From: Capitulum mitella
Lineage: Eukaryota > Arthropoda > Thecostraca > Pollicipedomorpha > Pollicipedidae
Length of the DNA stretch: 64,000 nucleotides
Assembly: GCA_030062745.1 (NCBI GenBank)
Contig: CP099839.1
Coordinates: forward strand, 39,199,816-39,263,815
Direction of reading: 5' to 3'
Shown here: positions 55,291 through 64,000 of the stretch, piece after piece
How positions within the stretch are numbered: position 1 is the stretch's first letter
Layout of the letters: every line of letters begins with the position of its first letter
Notes under the pieces: model-generated
The model's database searches: none
Seen by the model: only the letters and a program-made list of their open reading frames with translations
Told to the model about the DNA's origin: nothing
Position numbers and translations under genes: made by a program

Positions 55291-58200
55291 CGCCGCCGAC
55301 GCGCCGTCCTGGCCCGCGGCCAGTGGCGCCATGACTTGCATCAGCCGCTGCCGTTGTTTACGCGTCCGGCGGCCGGCGGGCGTGCGTGGCGGCTACGCGG
55401 CCTTTCTCCGCTCGCGAACGCGCACTATCGCTGGCCTTGACATTCCGGCCGGCGTGCGCGCGGCCGCCGCCGGCACCGTCTCCCAGTCCGGCACGGACTG
55501 CTCCCTTTCCGGGGTATGGTATGCAGCGTCTCACGCACGAGCCGGCGTCGGCCGCGCTCGGCGGCGGACGCACGCGCCGCGAGAGGCAGGGCGGCGCGTG
55601 GCGCGGCCGGCCGCCGGCGCCGCCGTGTCGCGCACGTGATGCCTAGCGGCGGTCTGGCGCTGGCTGCCGACTACTCCGGGCAGCAGGTGAAGAACTGGGT
55701 ACACATGAACGTCGGAACGCTTCTGGTCCAACCCGAGGAAACTAGCAACATCGAATCGCTGGCCGTGTCAGAATTAAGAGTCCGTATCGGGGCATATGTC
55801 ACGTCTCAAAACTTTGTCGGACTGTTGTGATGCTTGGATTATCCAAGGCTAATCCTTTGTTTATCCAAGGATAATCCAAGGCCTACGATGGAATAATCCA
55901 CGTTTCTTAGTTTCGTCGCCAATACTAGAACTCCCTCAGACATCTGAGGGACTTTTAACTTATACGAAATGTATTCGAACTAAAGCTGTATCATTGCCAC
56001 CCAAATCCGGAAGCCTGAAGCCTGGCCCTAGACTGCACTGATTTGTACAGAGGTACAAAACTGTCACCTCTGTAGTTTTTTTGTGAAAAGAGAGGGTGGC
56101 GTGACTGCAGGATATCATGTCGGCAAAGAAGTGTGTCACTGAGTGTCATTAGCAGGACATCATGTTGGCATGATAATACACTGTTGACCATTTTCACGGC
56201 TGAGCATATGTTGGGCAGTTACAGGAAATCTTGTTCCAGAGGGCTCATAGTGTTGATCCCCACGAAACCCTGAATAAAGCAGCCTGCCAGGATACGCATG
56301 AGAATTCCTCGTCATTCGTTACGCTTTGGAGCAAGAGGGATCGTGCGACGACCAGGTTTGGCGTTGAATATATGGCTGTGTAATTGCACGTCATTGCTGA
56401 CCTATGAACCTGGAAAGCCGCTTTGGGCTCTGCAAGTGCAATGAAACAGCAAATGACGCAGCATCTCTGGCTGAAATTCCGCCTTCGTGTTGCATGCACG
56501 GCTTCAGGACCGCAGACAGAAAGTGTGCCCGGGAATCCCCACCGTCCACCCGACATCGACCTGGCTTGACCTGCGACGCCGGCGCAGATCCGGCTTGGCT
56601 GCGGGCCGCCGCGCCGGCGCGCCGGCGCCCAGCCGGGCCGGCTCCGTTCGGCGGCGGCTCGCAGGCTCGGCCGCTGCTGCCAGCTCCGAGAGCGGGCCGG
56701 ACCTCCGCCGGCGGCCGGCCTCGCTGTCTGTTTCAGAGCCGCGCGAATCACCGACATGTCGGAGAATTCGTCAGGACCCGCTTTCATGGCCTTAAAGACG
56801 AATATAGAACCGCTGCCAGCGGAAGAAAATGTTCCACCCGTAACGCGTTTAATTGAAGGTAAATGGCCAAGTCGTAACTTTTAGACCTAGAAATCCATAA
56901 TAAGCATGATGTCTCGAAACTTTCCAGTTACGGATTTACGAAACAATGCCCTGAATTTTCTCTTTATCTATTTTTGCCTATTGTTGTGTTGACAAATGTC
57001 TTGTGGAGACGCGGGGCAGGCCGGTGAACATCTGCAGTATACGTCACCAGTGGATAAAGTCCCATGATTATTGTTCCCTGGTCGCAATTTTTTATGCTTC
57101 TGGGTATGATCTGGACAACTCAGTGCTGAAAACGTGATCAGCGATACATTTACGAATGCTAAAACTTTTGCAGTGACATTTTTCCAGCCAACCGAATCCA
57201 GCCTTATTTTTTACTTGATTTATGTTGCGTCATTTGTCCATAGTTCAGACCATGAGGTCACCCATACGGGTCCTTAGCTGCATTTAAAATTGGCTGAAGT
57301 GAAGTCACTCCTCGCAAAGCAAGGTCTCGGTGCCTTTCAAAAGAACAAGCCCCGAGGTGTTATTTATTTCAACCGCACAAAGCCTACTTGCCCCGATTGA
57401 GCAACGTTCACGTCAAAGCTACATTACTGGCTAGCCCGGTTGTGAAAAGTTTGACAGCACCTGCCAAAACTTCAAATGATCTAGCTCTTGTGATGTTATG
57501 TTTTTGAGCCACATCCACATTGGTAGAGACTCCTAAACGCCCCTTTCCTTGTCCCTGCTACATATGATTTCCTAATTCAATTAAAGCATAATTTGGTGCG
57601 CGCAGTAGCTCGCTGCGTAACTGATCACTTCGAAAACTTTAGGAAAATATGCATAAGAATAGAATGTGTCTTATCAGGTCTATTATATTTTTTCACGGTT
57701 TCTGAGCCGGTCTGAAACAGACGCCAAAGCACAATCGGTTGCTGGCCCGTCTCCCGACGCTATGGGTGGACAGAGTTAGCATGAGGTCATTTGATGTGGT
57801 TCCGTTAAACGCGCAATGAAGCGGATTTTGCGCGCGTAAGTGATCGTCAATACTGATACTCCGGTTCGCGAAAAGCTATTAAATTTTAGTATTGAAGTGA
57901 AGTCACGTAAACCTGTTACCAGACGTTGCTCAACCCTGCAAAATGAGATGAAATAATGCCAAGCTTGCTTTCCCAACCGGCATTAACTGTGGTATTTCGT
58001 TCTCCCCCACTGCCTTGTCCATCTGGAGAACCAATCGCCTGATCTGGCTGATTCAAATGGAAATGAATAGTGCCAGATCCCTGGCCAATGCGTGAAAATG
58101 CGTTACAACGGGGATGGTGGGATTTTGCAGAGTGCTGCGAAAAGCTGTGATATCAGGGAAAAAAGTTATGGAAGAGACTGGTTTAAAACCTGGCAAGAGC

Positions 58201-58712
58201 CAATTCCAATAAATATTGCAACTCTATCTTCTGTTTATCAATGCTAATCAACCAAAATAAGTGATACGCCATTCCGGATGTCATGAAAAACAGCCAGTGG
58301 GTGTGTTTGGGGGTACCTTAGCGTTACGTAATGCTGATGGATGCGGGTTTAGCTGATCGTTACGAGACGTTGCAATGGGCGAGGAGTTACGCATAAAACA
58401 ACGGGAAATGTGTTACCTCAGGTCAGGTTAGATCCCAAAAGCGACCTTCGTCTCCAGAGTCGCCACATTATCATGAAAATCATACCAAGGCTAAAGTTGG
58501 CTGGGTATTTTGTCTCAGGTAGCTCAGCATCCTATTATGCACATACACATGACCCGAGGTCACCAAAGGTCGGTGCCATAGGCTGGGCTGCATTTGAAGT
58601 CTGTGCTGCTGGCTCATACATTATGTGCCTCCAAGACTACTTAACGCACATAATCGTAAGGAAAATCGTTCAAAGAGCTTAGTGTTCAAATGAAACCTCG
58701 AAATAGCCCTGA
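55291..58712. other. Intergenic DNA with two CpG islands
   Basis: CpG-dense islands at about 55290-55650 and 56570-56740 contain overlapping frames on both strands with Arg/Ala-rich products, typical of GC-driven openness. A plus frame of 150 codons (56404-56856) and a minus frame of 180 codons (56787-56245) overlap and neither has a domain I know. The rest is AT-leaning and empty of recognisable features. Confidence 0.5.
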
Positions 58713-59238
58713 TTAACCCGCCTCCGACTGTGGGTCGGCGCCATGCACGACCGACTGGGGGGAGGTGGGGCGGTTGACAGCCGCCTCTAAGTTACGAACG
58801 GTTGGTTACGCGATAAAAGTAAGCACACCGGTGGAACGTTCGTGACGTGTAGAGCTCAAAACTGGTCTCATTTTTAGTTTTGGATAACATAAAAGCAATT
58901 TGCGCCCTATAGATGTTTTGTCATAGCCGTCTGCATTAGACCGAGAAACGGCCTGGATCTCAAGGGCTGTGACTAATGAAGTCTAGATAAAAGCCCTAAT
59001 GGAGAGGTAAAAGTTCGCAGGTGCCGATACACGTCTAATTTCTCTGATTTGTTTAATATGTACACGGAAACGTTGAGTTCAGAACACGGTGATTTGCGCA
59101 CCACTGCTAGGCGGGCGCGATAGACGATCGCGGTATGAAATTAAATGGAACTTATTTTAGTGCTCTTTTATTTTTGCGAAATATGCTATTCAAAGCCTTG
59201 TTTCTTGATCCTAGTGATCCTCGTGATGGTTTCTCATG

Positions 59239-60454
59239 CTTAACCCTATTCCCGGAGGGCTAGACGGTATGGTCGATTCCCGGCAGGGGGGGGCGGATTC
59301 GGCCCTCCCTGAGATCTCGAGAACTACTTGTCTGATTTCGTCGCAACAAACGGCAATCGATTTGCCGTGACGTGAACTACATTTTTATAAAAAGAAATTT
59401 TCAAAATTTTGAAATTTGTGGATACAGGGGGGCAAAAATGTCAAAATGGGGGGTACTTTTGGACCTCTTATAACTCCTTCGTTTATGGACCGATTTCAAT
59501 GAAACTGGCATGAATCGAGAGATTATAGATAGGGCTTTTACCATAGGTCCACAAATCTGAAATTTTGAGAAAATTCATGGGCGTTCACAGGGTTTCAAAA
59601 ATAGGAGGATTAGTTTTCTAACAACTGGATGAACAAAAAAGGCAAAAACACTTTTTTGGCTTCTGCTAGTCATGCTATGCCAAAGAAGTACAAATCGTAT
59701 TGCAATGTTGGTATAATGTTAGCATAGGCGGTGCCAGGGACATGAAAAAGGGGGAACTATCATGGTCACACGTTCTTCAGATCAACTTGTGACCTTTGAC
59801 CTTAAATGACCTCCAGTGACCTTGGGTTCACCTGGAATGATCTCGTGTGCATTTGATACTATCTGTAAACGTTTTCAATCATCTGAAATCACTCTATTCC
59901 AAAAATTTCATTTTATGGCTATTGCGATATAAGGTACGCGCACTGACATTTTAGGTCATAGCTCCGTGACCCGACCTGATATCAAACTGAAACTTGGTAC
60001 ACAAGTAGAGGGTGCTTTTCTACGTCATATATATTCCGGGTTTGGCATTTGAAAAAACATCGCCGAAATTATTGCAAAAAAATAAATTTTGACTTTTGAC
60101 CTTGACCTGACCTTGTAAAGTGACCGCAGATAAACAAAATTTTGTGTGCACATTGACTAACTATTTAACTATAAATCCATATAACGTTTCAAGTTCTAGC
60201 TTTAAAACTCTGTTTTTGGCAGACATTTTCCTTTTACCCTCAACATGGCCAAAAATGACCTGAGGTTCCTCCCAAAAACGTTGCCTGGCTCCGCTCCTGA
60301 GCAAAGTAGAATTGTGAAATTTTGTCACAGCGCGTAGAAAGAATAGTTAGGAAAAGTCACCAAGTTTCGTGAAGCTGCGTCAAAAAGCCTGGAATTGGCA
60401 AGCAAAAAACCCGAGGGGGGCGGATTCCGCCCCCCCTGCCGGGAATAGGGTTAA
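59239..60454 (+). mobile_element. TTAA-flanked non-autonomous DNA transposon, family A copy 3, nested
   Basis: Same perfect ends as copy 2 (CCCTATTCCCGG inverted repeats inside TTAA), 1216 bp. Flanking words ATGCTTAA and TTAAATTTTGG match the uninterrupted family B copy 1 (inverse of about 27580-27605), which serves as the empty site. Half-sites TGACCT at 59790, 59797, 59807 and 59817 keep the DR1-DR4-DR4 spacing. Further sites at 60097, 60103 and 60108 include an extended TCAAGGTCA on the minus strand. No coding frame. Confidence 0.9.
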
Positions 60455-60766
60455 ATTTTGGAAAAACGCATTAGTTATCAGTATGCACAATTGACGGGAC
60501 TTTATTTGCGGAAGTCTGTTTGTTTCCAAAATATGCAATTTTTTTTACCTTTTTGAACTTCTTGGTATTAGTCTCAGTTGTGCGAGCTAGTTCTGCCATT
60601 TTCAACCCCATCTGAGTCATTCATCGCCGATTCTGATGGCAGTGCATTTTGACTCATAAAAGTTATTCGTGACCTGACCTAGGGCCAGTGGTCGGAGATC
60701 ATTGAAACTTTGCCCATTGACGGAAACTGGGTGTCTTGATCTCCCCACACTCAAATTGTTAAAAAA

Positions 60767-60908
60767 ATCGTCGATCTTCGAAAAAACGACAACTTATGTT
60801 GAAAATGTGTTTGACCTTAGGTCAAATTAATATATATATATGTATATATTAATTTGACCTAAGTTCAAACACATTTTCAACATAAGTTGTCGTTTTTTCG
60901 AAGATCGA

Positions 60909-60912
<4 letters not shown>
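60767..60912. repeat. 146-bp near-perfect palindrome
   Basis: 73-base arms meet at 60839/60840 with almost no spacer and differ at only two visible positions (60837/60842 at the centre, and one C/A difference in GACCTTAGG against GACTTAGG-type context). The outer arm reads ATCGTCGATCTTCG and the inner arm TTTGACCTTAGGTCAAATT. The left arm matches family B copy 1; the right arm is an inverted duplicate of it. It is followed directly by (AT)n. Confidence 0.92.
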
Positions 60913-60943
<31 letters not shown>

Positions 60944-61254
60944 AAATACCCGGACATTAAAAAAAAATCCGAGATAGCAGATTTGTTGCATTTATCAATA
61001 TTTCTATCTTTTACAAGTTTTGTTGTGAAATCTCGTTTTGCGAAAAGGTTACAGGGCGTTTAAATTTTTTGAACATAGGTCTACTTGACCTGACCTAGGT
61101 CAGACACCTTGCTTGAATTGAGCTCAAAAATTGAGTACAAGGCGCAAAACTGATCAAGCAAAAGGTTTACAAGGTTTCGTGGCGCTGCGTTTGTTCGTTC
61201 TCTCGCAATCTGGGAAAAACTTCGAGACCCGCCCCCTGGTCGGGAGCGGGTTAA

Positions 61255-62173
61255 CATGTACTTGCAACATTGGAATACTTCACGGCGTCAGACAAGGAGT
61301 ACCGCGAGCACAGTGGTGGTGTCCGTCTGGCACATCTACGGGATGCCAGAAGTCAATTTGGCCCATGCTGTGCAAATTCATAAAATGCTGACAAGCATTG
61401 CAAGGACTGAATATCTAGACACCGATCATCTGGAACGCCGAACAAACCCAACCAATTTCCTTGTTGAATACTGAAATCTGCGTAAAACCACCAAGTGTCA
61501 TAACTTAAAAATTGCCGCACTGTTGTAAGATGCTGCTCAAAACATGGGCGCGCATTTTGTCTTCAGAAAATTGTTCCGTTTCTCCGGCAACGGCAAAAAA
61601 TCAGTTTATTCCGTTCCTTGTCTGATATGTTTTGGACACATCTGGAGAAAAGGAAATATATATTTGACACATAACGACCTAACATGGGGTCAGGGATGCT
61701 CCACATTGCACTCTCAGGTGGTGCTGATATTTCGTACAAGCACAGCCACCATGCAGTGTGAAAGCAACGACAATGAAGTTGCAAAATAAAATCGGACGTA
61801 GAATCGCAAAACATGCTTTTTCTGACGTCATTTGACCGTCGCCTAGGATAACCCTGTTTCCTTAGGTTTATCAGAACGTGCACAATTAATGAAGCAAAGT
61901 GCACGGAAAGTTTCAAGGCGCTGCAATCACTGGTTTGAAACGTATTTAAAAAATGTGTCAGAACCGGCGTAAAACACCCCCAAGTCAGCGGTAGGACAAA
62001 GGAAAATCTCATAGAATGGTAAAATTTTAAATAACCTACCACGAAAATAAACATGACGTCATTACCTGAACACAGGCATAATGAGCATCATTGAGAGGAT
62101 CTCTGCATGTAAATCTCTCCCTGAAACCACGGTGGTTTAACCGCCAAATCATCTGTCATTTTGCAGACATTAC
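61255..62173. other. Intergenic DNA, no gene recognised
   Basis: A 163-codon minus-strand frame (62054-61563) is His/Phe/Ser-rich without a recognisable domain. Nothing else seen. Confidence 0.45.
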
Positions 62174-62309
62174 CCCGAAGTACCGAGTGTTTGGAAATTC
62201 CATCAATTAGCATTAGCAGTCGGTAGAGTCTAGCCTCGAGCGCTCCGGGCTCCGCTGCCTGGGCCTGGGTTATCCTCGCCCATAACTCGGAGAGGGCGTC
62301 TTCTGTGAC
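62174..62309 (-). CDS. Candidate internal exon of an unidentified gene
   Basis: On the minus strand a strong acceptor (CTTCCCACTGCAG) is followed by 45 codons starting VTEDALSELWARI and ending ISKHSVLR, then a GTAATG donor at 62173. Composition is protein-like (amphipathic Leu/Ala/Glu helices, balanced codon use) and unlike the GC-driven frames elsewhere. I do not recognise the family and found no partner exons. The plus strand just beyond (62355-62440) has a Cys-rich frame (CMMC, then CSQIPCDIC), so a transposon-derived or other-strand gene is an alternative. Confidence 0.25.
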
Positions 62310-64000
62310 CTGCAGTGGGAAGGTTGCTCCAGGGACTGGCACCGCTAGCGGAACGTGTCAACTGCATGATGTGTCGCGAATGGATCCCCGGACCCAAGTG
62401 TTCCCAGATACCGTGTGACATCTGCCTGGCAGCGTTCAGAAGGGGCTCTGGGCCTCCACTCAACAGCGATTGCTGGCGGATCCGGGGAGGGGGGGGGCGG
62501 CATCGGATCCATGGCCCTCATTAGTTTGGAATGGGGCCAGTATGTCTTTTGGGCCCCCTTTTCGGACGGAAAAGCGTATTTTTTGTTTTTGAAACATTTT
62601 TTAAACACATTATTTTTGGAAACAACGAAACAATGGTCAAACCTGAGGAGAAAATAACATTTGGGGCAGGTTAGGTTCCTAGGCTGGTGATTTGGGCCCC
62701 TTCAGCACATGGCCTTGATCCGTCATTGACAGTGACAATGCGAATATGATCATCAGCTGCTCATGAGCAAGACAGGAATATCCGGAAAACATTTTGGAAC
62801 GTAAAAAGAATACCATGACAAGCTGGAGACTATTTTTGGGCTAATGATATTCAAAGTCCTATTGCATCGGACGTGTTTTTGTGATTTTTCCTTTCACTTA
62901 TTTCATCTGAGTTAACCTAGTAATTTGCGGCTTGCCTTTAAAACCAGTACTCGGGCAGCAAAATAAATCACGCGTTTCATTATGACCTGTTCTTCCGCTG
63001 GCCCTCTCCTCACGACATTTCTTCGCTGGCGTCTCCGCCGTTCAGGGTCTCTCTCTGTTCGTCAGCCCGTGCACGGTCCGTCCGATTTCGCTCCAGATCC
63101 GGTGGTCGGTCGGCCGGTAGTCGGTTATTTCCGGCGACCGTGGCGACGCCGCCACGCAGTTGCCCAACGGCCGGACACGTGGCGGCGACACGGTTCGGCG
63201 TGCCGTCTGCGCCGCCTCATTGGGCTGACCTTGCATTCTATTCTATTCCGTCCCCGGTGCAGTTATGCAACGGCGCGTGGTCGGGGCGGCGGCGGTACCC
63301 GCCGCACCGGCGGGCCGGCCTTTGACGGCGCGCCACTCCGATCGTGCCCGGCAACCTGCCGACATTCAGAGGGCGAGTGGCGTCGTCTGGAGGTAGGGCC
63401 CCGCCGCTCGAACCAGTCCGAACCAGTGTCGCAGGACCCAGACGAGCTTTAATGAGTGCTGAGCGGACCCTCTGGCCGGCCGCGGCGTCCGAACTGCTGA
63501 GAAACGATGCCCGGAGATGGGCGAAGGTGCACGGAGTCACCTGGTCTTACTCTTGGACATTGGATTATTCTGTTGTCCAGTGGCCCTGGATTATTCTGAC
63601 TACGTTCACGATGTCCTTAAGAAGCAATCCGTGGGCGAGCTTTTGGTTTGTAAATACTGCTGAAAAATTCAAGAAATGGAAGGCTGAAATTATCATGGAC
63701 ATCGTGATGGATCCGATTAAGCAAACACTCAGTTAAAAAAGAAATTATTCAAAATAAAATGATGATATTAATGCATAAATGGTAACGAAGCAGAACCAGC
63801 CAAGGGCTGATTGTTAAAATAAGGAAAATCGTAAAGCGTACTGCACAGTCGGACGGAGGGAAGTGTATTCAAGTAGCGTTTGCCCGTCCTAAAACTAAAA
63901 TCAGAATTATCCCTCAAAAGTGCTCACGAGAGCCGCCAGACGTCGAATTTTCGCCGATTCTCTCCGTCCCGGTGTTGACGCATGGCGCATGACCAGGAAT
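62310..64000. other. Flank with a CpG island; no gene assigned
   Basis: A CpG-dense island runs from about 63000 to 63480, with overlapping frames on both strands (156, 130 and 100 codons) and no domain. A G-run lies at 62489-62497. The plus frame at 62315-62524 has a C-x2-C...C-x4-C-x2-C pattern that could be a zinc-binding fragment, but it is short and unsupported. Confidence 0.4.

Larger units (their letters stand above)
58713..61254 (-). mobile_element. TTAA-flanked non-autonomous DNA transposon, family B copy 2, split by family A copy 3
   Basis: Left end TTAACCCGCCTCCGAC and right end, inverted, TTAACCCGCTCCCGAC differ at two positions and sit on TTAA at both sides. It aligns, inverted, with 26879-28119. 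The family A element at 59239-60454 lies inside it, leaving about 1.3 kb of its own sequence. It also has a 146-bp palindrome (60767-60912) and an (AT)n tract (60911-60940) that copy 1 lacks. It keeps TGACCTAGGTCA at 61091-61102. No transposase. Confidence 0.82.

Overview
The window is eukaryotic, gene-poor DNA, most likely from an arthropod. Its one recognisable gene is an intact, spliced cytochrome P450 of the CYP307 (spook/spookier) type on the minus strand at 3722-7370. CYP307 enzymes act in the early 'black box' of ecdysteroid (moulting hormone) synthesis, so the host is a moulting animal. No single feature fixes the species. Coding exons that are more GC-rich than the flanks, scattered CpG-dense islands, many TA microsatellites and TTAA-type DNA transposons would suit a crustacean or chelicerate, but that is inference.

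Layout: 1-3.7 kb is non-coding, with a candidate poly(A) signal for the P450. 3.7-7.45 kb holds the four-exon P450, with a short 5' UTR and a TATA-like box. 7.5-26 kb is non-coding: microsatellites, two copies of a hAT-like non-autonomous element (13.6 and 20.1 kb), a ~320-bp tandem repeat (16.7-17.5 kb), a retroposon fragment with a 14-bp target duplication (19.7 kb) and a GC-rich repeat block (21.2-21.8 kb). 26-28 kb carries a second retroposon fragment and a TTAA-flanked element (family B). 33-45 kb carries old interspersed repeats (family C), a hAT-like miniature element, small tandem arrays and two copies of a 1.2-kb TTAA-flanked element (family A). 45-55 kb carries a long GC-rich inverted repeat and minisatellites with units of 10, 18 and 36/39 bp. 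58.7-61.25 kb is a family B element into which a family A element has inserted, next to a 146-bp near-perfect palindrome. One unassigned candidate exon lies at 62.2-62.3 kb.

No rRNA, CRISPR array, operon or autonomous transposase was seen. The most interesting non-gene signal is the pair of apparently related TTAA-flanked families (piggyBac-like termini, no transposase). They carry ordered arrays of nuclear-receptor half-sites (TGACCT), and those arrays persist across diverged copies in the same window as an ecdysteroidogenic P450. Every homology statement comes from reading the sequence and from family knowledge; no search was run.
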